This document shows positions 37,156 to 47,885 of a DNA stretch of 64,000 bases, in pieces (the first letter of the stretch is position 1; each line of letters starts with the position of its first letter). Below the pieces are notes generated by a model. The model did not search any database. It saw nothing but the letters and a program-made list of their open reading frames with translations, and was not told the DNA's origin. A program made the translations under genes and the position numbers. Source of the stretch: Lagopus muta (taxonomy: Eukaryota > Chordata > Aves > Galliformes > Phasianidae); the NCBI RefSeq assembly GCF_023343835.1, contig NC_064435.1:64366134-64430133 (forward strand). The letters run 5' to 3'.

Positions 37156-37739
37156 CCCAAGCATCTCTGTTCTTCAGGTCAGGTATGAGTTTTGTTTTGT
37201 ATATTTGGCCAATTCTGAATTCCTGTTGCCATCAGCTGTGGAAACATGCAGCTTTTACTGTAGTTTTAAGATCAAGCTTGTGTTCTGTCATCTCCTGAGT
37301 CATCTTGCTTCTCACCACAAGTGCTGGGTGAAGGCACTGGCAGGTGTGGTGTTGGTGCTTTCATGTTACAAAAGACATGTGCAATGTTTACTCCATCATT
37401 TCTTCAGTGGGTTTTGTACCAGCTTATTTCAGCCTCAATTGAGGATTCACAGGTGCAGAACATCTCTTTAGCTCTTCAACCTTTCTATAGTTCCTTCCTC
37501 CTGCAATTTTATTTATTACCCTGTTCATGTCCACACAAATCACTTATGGCCAATCAAGAATGTGGAATAGAGCTCAGCTGTACTCAGATGTACTCAGGGA
37601 AGGTCTGGGTGTCTTAGGAGGGAGCCAGAGGTATATTGCAGGCAGGAGACCTGAAAAGAAGAAACAGTAAATCCTGTGCTGTGACACCAGCCTTCCTGTA
37701 GGAGAGATGAAATCAAGTTATTGGGGAGGAAGGGATGTA
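37156..37739. other. Unannotated intergenic DNA
   Basis: Nothing recognised apart from a 10-bp duplication TGTACTCAGA/TGTACTCAGG near 37577-37597. Confidence 0.45.
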
Positions 37740-37913
37740 GAATTTGGTCAGAAAAATCACCAACCAGCCAGAATTTGAGTTCAGCATTGCTCAGTGGTAT
37801 CTACATCCCAGAAACATGTTTGAAATAGAAATACACAAAGACAATTCAATAGAAGTGAAATGGGAAATCCTCTTTCAAGCTTGGTCCAAGAAGGTCTTTC
37901 ACTCTCTTTTTTT

Positions 37914-37943
37914 GATAAATGGGATAAGAATATCCCATTTATC
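37914..37943. repeat. Perfect hairpin, 13-bp arms
   Basis: GATAAATGGGATA and TATCCCATTTATC are exact reverse complements around a 4-base AGAA loop. Confidence 0.95.
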
Positions 37944-38204
37944 CAGATAAATGGGGAAAGAAACATTACATGAAAAGACAAAAGAAGTGGGAGTAACAGG
38001 ACAAGTAGATTTGGAACTGGTTGAAAATGAACAAAAATTTGTCAACCTGTATGCAGTGCTCTCAGGGACTCTTCACTTTTCCTGTGCCAGTTCTCCTACT
38101 CCTGCTGTAGAGGGAGACTTTCCTGATTTTCAGACTAATGTTTGCGTTGGAGCTCTTCTGCAAGCCTTCCCATCTATTCAAGTGCAGCCTATGCTTCAAT
38201 GGAT

Positions 38205-38225
38205 CCATGGTACCCTGTACCATGG
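38205..38225. repeat. Perfect hairpin, 9-bp arms
   Basis: CCATGGTAC and GTACCATGG flank a 3-base loop. Confidence 0.95.
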
Positions 38226-38250
38226 GGTGCCCCCAGTTTTATCCTTCTGT

Positions 38251-38283
38251 CTTGTTTCAAGATCAAATTTTGATTGAAACAAG
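38251..38283. repeat. Hairpin, 10-bp outer arms plus inner pairing
   Basis: CTTGTTTCAA at 38251-38260 pairs exactly with TTGAAACAAG at 38274-38283. The inner ATCAAA/TTTGAT can extend the stem with a small bulge. Confidence 0.92.
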
Positions 38284-38579
38284 ATGTGGCAGACAGGATG
38301 AGTTTCTGTGAATAGGTTATAAAATATCATCTTAACAGGAATGCGTATGACCCAGTTCAAGTACCAATATGAAGAATAAGTGTTAAACACATTCCCTCAT
38401 TAGATACAGTGATGTCTCCATGTAACTTGTTTTATTCTTTGGCTGATATTTATTTTGGCATACTTCAGCAAATTAAAACATATTTTCTGTTTTGGTGCCA
38501 AGTAAACGTATTTTACTGATAGTTTCTGCTGATGTTACACTTTGAGTTATCACTGAATTTGTTGCACATATAATATACA

Positions 38580-38682
38580 ATCATAGAATTGCTCAGATTG
38601 GAAAAGACCTTAAAGATCATCATGTCCAACTGCAACCTAACCATACTACCCTAACCCTCCACTAAATCATGTCCCTGAACTT
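38580..38682 (-). mobile_element. CR1 3'-end fragment
   Basis: Antisense CR1 end: ATCATAGAATTGCTCAGATT, GGAAAAGACCTTAAAGATCA and CACTAAATCATGTCCCTGAA. About 100 bp, 5'-truncated. Confidence 0.9.
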
Positions 38683-38714
38683 TACAGTCTTACATATGGA
38701 ATTTTTCTATTTGC

Positions 38715-38729
38715 TTTTTTTTTTTTTTT
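38715..38729. repeat. T15 homopolymer
   Basis: An uninterrupted T run 30 bp past the CR1 fragment. Confidence 0.85.
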
Positions 38730-39472
38730 AACAATTTTTAAAAACTGTTTCATTTATATCATCTATTGCCTGGTATGCAGAATAGTTTGTTTGCTTGTTT
38801 AACTGAATGCTCATTTGAAATGTCATTTTTCAAGATAGAGTATTTCATGGTGATATATTATTTATCTGAGAAACCATGTTGACTATTGTAGAGGTTGTGA
38901 TAGGGGATTTGAGAGCCATGTAGGATGTTCAGCTTCTGCTTGCGTTTGTGTAACATAGTATTTAAGCTGTCTCAGCCTCCAGAGATTACCTGTATCAGTA
39001 CCAGAGGAGTCAGTATCCAGTTTTTGTTATTCAGTCTCTTTTATACATACACAATGCTCTCAAACAGCTGGTTACATAAGTACAGGTTTGGCAAGGCTCT
39101 AATTTTCATTACTTGACCCTCAGCACTTCATATTTCCTCATGGTTGTTTTTTTTTTTGGCCATGCTTTCTTAGAGGTTGTGTGTATCATTCCTACTGATC
39201 TGCAGCAGCATACATATTTTCAGGAAGTGTAAATACGCTTTCACTATTGAAAATCTAAAATTAGTGTTGGCTGAGAGAGACCAATATACATTTTCTAAGC
39301 ATGCTCATGTGAGTTTAAATAAACAAAATGTAGACTTTTAAACCTTATCCGAATTCCATGAGCTTGACACATTCTTGCTATAAAAAGTAAGCAGTCAGAG
39401 CCAACTACCATTGAAAGACCAGCAGCAACAGTACTGCATTTCTATATTGTATTAGAATAAACTACTCCTTAT
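38730..39472. other. Unannotated AT-rich DNA
   Basis: Nothing recognised except a T-run at 39147-39157. Confidence 0.5.
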
Positions 39473-40228
39473 CAACAAGGTCAAGTGCAAGGTTCTGCAC
39501 CTGGGTTGGGGCAATCCCAAGCACAGATACAGGTTGGGTGGAGAATGGCTTGAGAGCAGTCCCGAGAAAGATATCAGGGTGTCTGTTGATGGAAAAGCTC
39601 AGCATGAGCTGGCAATGTGTGCTTGCAGCCCAGAAGGCCAACTGTATCCTTGGATGCATCTAGAGAAGTATGACCTTCAGATTGAGGATTCTGCCCCTCT
39701 ACTCTGCTCTTGTGAGACCCCACTTGGAGTACTGTGTCCAGTTCTTGAGCCCCCAACACAAGAAGGACATGGAGTGGGTCCAGAGGAGGGCCACAGAGAT
39801 GGTCAAAGAACTGGAGCACCTCTTGTTTGAGGACAGGCTGAGAGAGTTGGAGCTCTTCAGCCTACAGAAGGGAAGGCTCCAGGAGGACCTCATAGTGGCC
39901 TTACACTATTTGAAGGGGGACTGCGGGAAAACTGGAGAGGGACTATTCATAAGGGCATTTAGTGACAGGACAAAGGGAAGTGGCTTTAAACTGGAAGAGG
40001 ATGGATTTAGACTGGATATAAGGAAAAAATTCTTTATTGTCAGGGTAGTGAGACACTGGAACAGGTTGCCCAGGGAGACTGTGGATGCCCCCTCCCCTGG
40101 CATTCAAGGCCAGGCTGGATGGGGCTTTGAGCAACCTGGTCTGGAGGGAGATGTCCCTGCCTATAGAAGTGGAGCTAGAACTGGATGATCTTAAAGGTCC
40201 TTTCCAACTCAAACCATTCTATGGTTCT
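39473..40228 (+). mobile_element. CR1 LINE copy with RT C-terminus and 3' end
   Basis: About 755 bp of plus-strand CR1, from GGTCAAGTGCAAGGTTCTGC to the 3' end GATGATCTTAAAGGTCC...TTCCAACTCAAACCATTCTA. A frame of 172 codons (39670-40188) stays open across the RT C-terminal region, reading [18 protein letters not shown], then [15 protein letters not shown], then [16 protein letters not shown]. The earlier part is in another frame, so the protein is broken. Severely 5'-truncated, with the catalytic palm absent. Confidence 0.95.
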
Positions 40229-42453
40229 TATCTGTTTTGTGAAGTTACTGAGATATTTACAGTGTACTGCAGTGCTGTGTTTATGTCCAGGCTACAGAAC
40301 TTCTCAAATATTTTGGAACCTGTATTGTATCTGTATGAAAGCTAAAGTATTTGATACATCAAGACTAAGAAACAATACATTCACCACTCATAAATGCAGA
40401 AAGCAGACCTTAACTTGAAAAGTTTATTGGTGGACTTGGACATAACCTAACGGAAGCTGAGTTAAAATATCCTCCACTGACTCTAGCATGAGAAGTCACA
40501 GAGCTTGGATTATCAAATAAAATACAGAGGTGTCTCAAACCAGAGATAGAAGAGTTTTGCAAAGGTTTTTGGGATGGTCACATCTGGCAATGTTGACACT
40601 TCTTTGTGTGTGACTACTTACTGTGGTGTTGCTATTGCAGTTATCCCTGCTAATCACATGTGTGCATCTTAAAATGCTTTTTAAAACATGTCAGCCTTAG
40701 TATTACATTATAGGAAAACAAGGTAAGTGGTTGTGGTTCTGAAGATGCAAAGGAGCAATCCTTTGGCTAAAGCACACATAGCTTTTGTCTCATCATGGTT
40801 CTTCCCAATGACTGTGTGGGTGACAAAGGTGGACTGTTAGCTCAGTGAGGTGTGACATTGCAGGAGCCAAGGAGACTCACAGCCTTCAGGACAGTCCTGT
40901 ACCCGCTGCACACCTGGGGTGCTCCATTCAGCTGGCTGCAGCATGATGTAAAGCAGAGATGGCCTATTCATAAAACTAGTAAATATGTGAAATAATGATA
41001 TATGCCATACAAAAGTAAGCATCTCTGGGAACCTTCAAGTTGGCATGTAGATTTGAAAGCAGTAAATTAAGCCAAAGACCAGTCAACACCTTCTGCAATA
41101 AAAACTCAAAGCATGTGTGTGCAAGGCAAGACTCTGTAGATGTGCTGAGTGAAGCACCATTTAGACAGGTTTATCTGCAAGTGGAGAAAGAAAATGGTGT
41201 ATTAAAGGCCGAACTGCACGTGTACAGCCTTATATAAAGTACTTTCTTTTGCAGGAGTTTGATAGCTGAATTTTCTAGATTTGTCTACCTCATCATATCC
41301 CTTTTCAATGCCTTTTTGACATCTTTTTCCAGATAGTCTTGGCCTTTGTAGGAATCTGGTTAGGGAATAGAAACCATTATTTAACATTATTGGGTGACCA
41401 ATTACACAGCGCATTTGAATCCTGAAGAAAAAATACTTTGAGGTGTTGGTATAATGTTCAGAAACCCATAGGCAAAAATTGTTTTTATTGCACCTCTTCA
41501 CTGCATGGTTAAAGAAAAGCCTGTAACAAACATCCCCACTTGTGGTCAGGAGAAGCATGAAGTACAATAAATTAGTTTTACCAAATGCTTCAGTTACTGT
41601 ACTGTTACTGGCAGTAAGCTTGTTTTAACTCCAGAATAGAGTTGTGAATAAAATCTTTAGCAGAGATTCAAAGCAGTTGTGCAATACTGGGCTTTTAATT
41701 CCTCATGCTGTGGTCTTGCTGACAATCACAGACTTGCTATGCCTACCAAGAATTGTACTCTATTGAGGCAGCAGAAAATTTCAGCAGTTCCTAAATGCAT
41801 AAGCCAGCATAGCTGAGCTATTTGGAATGAGAGCACCGTGACACAACTGCAGTTCCAGCAGGGTTTGGCTCGCAGATCGTGTGGGAAGCATTTCCCCTGC
41901 CTGACCAGTGATGAAAAGGAAAGAGGGGCTGAGGGTGGCAGGAGTTACAAGTCCTGACTCACTGCTCATGGTGGCCAAAGGAGGCCTCAAGTCCATAGAC
42001 AGCAGCAGCAAGAGGGAATAGCTGCTGAAGCAGAGTTGTGTGAGCTTGCCTTCCTGTTTCTCATTAAGAAGAGTTGCACTTCTGAAATGCACCTTCTCAT
42101 GCAGCATTCACTGTCATCATCTTGAGAATCTCCATCTGTATCCTAACCAAATGGCCCTCTCATGGTGCAGTCTGTTAGGAGCAGTTTCAACACGCTGGTC
42201 AAGGCAGCCTGTGGGTTGTTAGGCCTGGTGGAGATAGTCTTCCATCTGATTTTATTCCAGATTAAATCATCAACTGCGGTGAAACATGTGCAGACCCACA
42301 GGAAAACGAGGGAGATTCTGATGTCAAGAGTTTGAATCTTTGTTTTTCCTTGTAACTTATACAAATTCATTTGATACGCTGACATTTTCTCCCAGAGGAG
42401 CAAAGTACCATAAGGCAAAAGATGACAGTGAACACATTAAAAAGATGGGGGTA

Positions 42454-42486
42454 AGAAACAAAAACAGACAAACAAACAAAAACAAC
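42454..42486. repeat. (CAAA)n-like simple repeat
   Basis: AAACAAAAACAGACAAACAA and following units. Confidence 0.8.
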
Positions 42487-45412
42487 TCCTAAACCAAACA
42501 GCTGAAGAGTTTAAAATCAAAACTGTATGAACCCCAAGGTGACTGTTGTTTCAGTAAGTTAATCTTTTGGCTTTGGAGGCAGTTTGCATGGCAGAGGAGA
42601 GCACCCTCCTGCAGCGGGGTCAGCTGGATGTGGGACCTTGGCTGAGAGCGTGGAGGAAATAGTGTGTCAGCCACCACGTGCCTTCCCAGTTGGGGTCATA
42701 ATTTTCCCCGAGTGTGCTGCAGAAGTGAGATCTCACCTCTTCCTGTTGTCAGAGCCTGTGCTGGTTTATCAAGAAACTCCAGTGAGCTGCACAGGTACAT
42801 AGGCCATGAACTCAAATAAGCTTACTCCCGAGTTGCATGAGGGAGCTGCAGTTCTCACCTGCTGCTTGGTGCCCGGGGCCACTGCTGAGGAGGACGGGAG
42901 GACTGCTGGCAGCGGGCCCAACACTGTGCCAAATGGACAGAGCCACCTGTGTCTGTGTCACCGTGCCTGTGTCCAAGCCAAACAGCCACTTCCTGGAGTC
43001 CCCGCTTACACAGGAATGTCACTATGCGTCATTGCTTGGAGTGGAAATGGGATAATGGTGCTGAGAGAGAGCGTAGGCCGCGGCCAGCCCAGCTGTAGGC
43101 ATTTCTGCTGTGAACTCATGACAGCACACGGCTCTTTCCTGCAGTTGACAGCAGGAGGGAAGAGAGAACCTTTCCCAGGAAATCAGCCTGTCCGAGCCAA
43201 GCACTGCGTGTCCTGGGAAGCCTGGACAGACACATTGCACTGCTGGTGTGGCCCCAGAGCTCCCCAGCTGCACAATTCAGAAAGTTTTCTTAGCTTTCCC
43301 CCTGCCGTCAAACAACTCCTGATTTCCCAAACTTCTCATTCCTTTCCCAAGCACCAGCTAAAATTTGCTCCGCTGAAGCTTGGCCACTAAGAAAATAGAG
43401 ATGAAGATACGATAGTCAATATAAAATGGCCAATTTTTACAGAAGTGTGCTGCAGATTGGGCAGCGGTCGTATTTGTTCCTCCTTTTACATTTTTCCCTT
43501 TGGCTGCACATGCATTTCCTGTGTTGTGCAGTTCACATTCCTGCAGTTTTGGGCAGCCTAAATCACTCAGCACGGGGCTGAGGCTGCACTCAGTGGTGAG
43601 GATGCTCTCCTGGCTTCTGCCTAACCCAGCATGTAGGTAGGGAGAAGTAATGGTGAGGCTCATCGGAGAAGCTGATGAGTCTTTTCATTGAAGATCACCT
43701 CTGCTGCAAGTGTTAATGAGCTATGCTGACTCTGGGGGGAGGGAAAAGATTTTGAGATAATTCTGCTGTCGCCCTGTTCACTTGCATGTATGAATGGAGA
43801 TGCCTCTGCCTTCTCCCTTCTTCTAAACCCTGGTAACTGGCTGATTTCTTTTTTAACTTGAGTGTTCAGAAAAACATTGTTAAACTGTGATGTCTCCAGA
43901 GGTTTGTGGTAAGAAAACAATGTTAATTTGCCCAGTCTAGAAGCAGAAAGTTTAAAAAAATAAAATACACTGTGTTCTTTGTTCTAAATACCTGGAATTG
44001 AGGGCCCTTGTTGGAAATAAGTGCCATAAATGGCTTTAATGGTTTTTATTTCCCCTCTTATTTATGGAGTAGTGCAGGATTGCTGCCATAGCACTCAACA
44101 TTTCATTGCAGAGCACAGTTACCTATTTTCATTTTTTAATGAGCAGTGGCTCTAATTACTGTTGATACCCTGTTGGGTGTGCACCCATGCTTTATTGCAT
44201 TTTTCAAAGGTTGTTGTGTCATATCAGCTTCTAGAAAAGTTCGAGATAGCCGCCTGTGTTATGGAAAAATAATGCTTGATTAACTGAGGATGTGAGAAGC
44301 CAAAGAAAACACTAGAAATGTGTAAGGCAGTTAAGGTGGTGCAGATCAGTACATACAAAGGGGTGTGTAAATCCGAACATTTGACATGATTCATTTTTTT
44401 ATCAGGAGGAAAGTCATTGTTACTGCATTCCTACTTGGAGATCCTTGCTAATGGAGGTGGTTACTTCAATGTCTCACTGAACAAAAAAAATCTCAGTGTT
44501 GTGAAGATTGAGGTCTGCCTTTGCCTCTTTACAGACTTGGAAATATGGAAGTAACAGCAATGAAAAAGTAGAACTTTTAAAACGTGTATCCAGCTGATAC
44601 ATCCACATGGCCAGGGGGTGCTTGAGGCTGTTGGGTATGGCATCCTAAGTTTCCTCCTCCTGGGTTTGTTCTCAGTAACTGCTCAATGGTTCAGTGCTGC
44701 TTGTACTGCAGTGGTTACTGTTGGGCCGATGTGAGCAGCTGCCGTAGGTGCATTGTGAAGAAGCAGGTGGAAAGCTGTAGTTATTTAAATTAACTATTGA
44801 GGTGCATCTAGTAACACAGTTATGCAGAAAGCATGAATTATCATGTTCTTACCCTGTCATTTGAAGACAAATGTCTAGCAGCACAAACCCTATCATTACG
44901 AGTAATGTACAAGAGAAATATTTCTTTACAACAATCTTAAGACTTTTAGACTTGTGAGGAGGTGGGTCCAACTTGTGGTTAAGTCCTGCAGACGATAGTC
45001 TTGCTGATCTCAGGATTTTCCAAAGATTAAAAAGCAGATGTTTGGATTTCTCAAAACCCCTTGAAACTTCAAAAACACCAGACCTATTTCCCTCTTCCCC
45101 AGATACCGGAGATGGTCATAAACCATTTTAGCATCCTGGCAAGATTTCCTTTAATAGACAATCTATTGAATAGCTCCTAGAGGCTCATCAGCAACTTTAT
45201 ATTTTAGCAAATGAAATCAAAGTTTATCCCTTAGCTTTTGCTTAACTGCCACAAACTACTTATAATGCTCATCCCCTTGTGTATGCACATGCAATCCTTT
45301 TTCCACTTGTGCTATTTTTGTAACAGACAGTATATGTGTGTGTGGGGTGTCTTGTATGGATATATATCTATAAAGTCTGAGCCAAGAGGAAGGAAAGGAT
45401 GTCCAAGTACTT

Positions 45413-45436
45413 GTCCTCTATGTAGTCCTCTATGTT
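45413..45436. repeat. 12-bp tandem duplication GTCCTCTATGTA/T
   Basis: Two adjacent units differing in the last base. Confidence 0.92.
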
Positions 45437-46240
45437 GTCTCATCTAAATGAGAATTTGTGTTAGCCAAATTATATACAAGCCACTTAATAGATGGACAGA
45501 GAAAAGACCATAGTACTCATGAACATTAAGCTCCTGACAAAACGTTTGCAGTGCGCATGTTTACATTAAGGGTTTGTACATAGAGTTACAGTGCAGGGTA
45601 AACATCCCTATCTTGGCAAGCTGGATGAAAGAAGGGGTAGTAGGAACAGAGGAAGTGCCAGAGTGCTGGACAGAGTGAAATCTGGAACTTTTGCCTGTGT
45701 GTGTATGTGTTGTTTCCTCATTTGCTTAAGCTCTTTGAAGGTTTTCAGGTGGTGACTGCGTTGCCTTTGACAGCCATATGGTTTGAGAAACAAAGTATAC
45801 TTGCTGATGGAAAACACTTTGTATGTTAGCCAAGCTATTTCTCATTTTCTGGTGAACTCGTTGCCTTTTAGGCTTTGCTTCAGTGGTCCTTTTGACAGAG
45901 GGATTGTTGTAGGGATGCTTCTGGTTTGGCCTGCCCTGGGGTTTCAATTACCATTTGCAGGCTGTTTTCTTGGTAATGTATGCCCTCAGCTTTCCCATTG
46001 TGGTTTCAGTTTTTCCTTCTCGCTTGGAATTTTCTTCTTGCTTGAAATCCCTTTGGATTTTAATTCTTGCAGTGCTTCTTCTCTGTTTTCAGTAAGTACT
46101 TTCTGTAGATCTCCAAGTGAAAGCTTCTTTTGAATAACTTGATGTTAATTTATTTTTCATTTTTAAGCTAGCTACCACAGGGCTGTGATGGTCTGAGGTT
46201 TTAGTTGTTGTTCACTGATTTTTTTTTATTTTTATTTTTT

Positions 46241-46260
46241 TGTGTGTGTGTGTGTGTGTG
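46241..46260. repeat. (TG)10 microsatellite
   Basis: Ten perfect TG units preceded by a T-rich tract (46219-46240). Confidence 0.95.
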
Positions 46261-46696
46261 TTTTTGAGTGGGAGGCCCAGGGAATTGCATCCCCTTCCAG
46301 GGAAGGTGGTATTACTGGTTATGCCAAGTCTAACCACTAAGAGATTATCTTTTAGTGGCTGGTATTCTTGGTTAAACTTCTATGTGTTACTTAAGACAAA
46401 AATCAAGGTTCTTGTTCTGTATCATCCCCAAAATGAGCTGTTATTTCAAATATTCACTTTTAGGGGGCTAGGATACAACACCTGTTATTCTTATGCATCC
46501 TACAGTGCCAGCTTCACCCTACGCAGGACAACCCTGCAGTCCTCTCTTCCCCAAAACCTTGCAAACCACTGCCGTTACGGGGTGCAAAGGAGGAATTTAA
46601 GAGTACTTATACTGGATTTGGAGTTTTTTTGTTTGTTTTGTTTTTTGAGAAATGCTTAGAAATGTATGGCATAGGACAGGATTTTTAGTCTAGTCC

Positions 46697-47885
46697 AATT
46701 ATAGAATCATCATAGTATCACAGAGTGGCCACCCACTAGATCAGAGTATCCAGGATAATATCCAACGTGGTCTTGAACTCCTCCAGGGATGGAGCATCTA
46801 CAACATCTGCCAGTGCCTCATGACCTTCTGAGTAAAAAATTTCTTCCTAATATCTAGTGTGAATTTCCCTTCTCTGAGTTTAGAGCCATTCCCCCTTGTC
46901 TGTCACTATCAGGCCTTGTTAAAAAGCTGTCTTCCACCTGCTTGTAAGGTCTCTTCAAGTACTGGAAGGCTGCAGTGAGGTGTCCCTGGTGCCTTCTCAT
47001 GGCTGAACAAGCCCAACTCCCTCAGTCATTCTCTGTAGGAGAGGTGTTCCAGCCCTCTGATACTCTTCATAGCCCTCTTCTGGACACTTCCAACAGCTCC
47101 ATGTCTTTCTTGTGCTGGGAGTCCCACACTTGACACAGAACTCCACATGGCACCTCATGAGAGTGGAGTAGAGGCCCTTTCCCTGCCAGCCACCCGTTTT
47201 GATACAGCCCAGGATACTGTTGTCCTGATGCAGAACTGCTCTCAGTGAGTTCTTCCTCAAGTCTATACTTGTATCTGGAATTGCCCCCACCCAAGTGCAG
47301 TGCCTTGCTCTTGGCCTTGTTAAACCTCTTTAGATTTTCATGCACCTACTTTTTGAGCATGTCCAAGTCTCTGTATAGCATCCCTCCCTTCTATTGTGTC
47401 AACTGCACCACCCAGGTTGGTGTCATCAGCTAACTTGTTGAGGGTACACTCAATCCCAGCGTATATGTGATTGATAAAGACATTGAAAAGCACTGGTTCA
47501 GAAACAGATGCCTGGGGAACATCATTCCTGATCAGCCTCCACATGGCATAAAGCCAGTGACAAGAACATTCAGGCTACAACCATCCAGCATAATAGTCCA
47601 CCTTCAAATACATATCTCTCCAATTGTAGTGCAGGACCATGTCAAACACCTTGCATGAGTCCAGGTAGAAGACATCATTTGCACTTCCTTTGTCCACAGA
47701 TGCCATCACTCCATCATAGATATCCACCGGATTGGTCAGGCACGTTCTTTTTTGCTCATCCCTTCTGCCTAATGTATTTAAAGGATCCCTTCTTGTTTTT
47801 CACATCCCTTGCCAAGTTCAATTCCATCTACACCTTGGCTTTCTTAGCTCCATTCCTGTCTCCTCAAATGTATTGGCTTGAGTTT
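46697..47885 (-). mobile_element. CR1 LINE copy, longest in the window, includes RT palm end
   Basis: Antisense CR1 of at least 1.05 kb, begun by the tail ATAGAATCATCATAGTATCA at 46701. The minus strand shows, in order, a frame at 47338-47544 reading VPQASVSEPVLFNVFINHIY then NKLADDTNLGG, and a frame at 47067-47345 reading GGGNSRYKYRLEEELTESS. The ADD corresponds to the catalytic aspartates of the CR1 reverse transcriptase. Frameshifts separate these parts, so it is inactive. Sequence from about 47690 to 47885 (CATCATAGATATCCACCGGATTGG in pieces) still resembles upstream RT coding DNA but the exact left border is uncertain. Confidence 0.9.

Larger units (their letters stand above)
40229..46696. 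other. Unannotated intergenic DNA
   Basis: About 6.5 kb with no recognised gene or interspersed repeat. It includes the longest open frame of the window (42806-43390 plus, 194 codons), which has a GC-richer composition and no recognisable domain. It also holds a CAAA-rich stretch (42454-42486), a 12-bp duplication (45413-45436) and a TG microsatellite (46241-46260). Confidence 0.5.

Noticed and set aside
39670..40188. 172-codon open frame as a host gene
   Set aside because: The translation is the CR1 reverse-transcriptase C-terminus ([20 protein letters not shown]) and lies inside a CR1 copy.
46240..46659. 139-codon plus frame starting in the TG repeat
   Set aside because: Its first residues are translated microsatellite (CVCVCV) and the remainder matches nothing I know.
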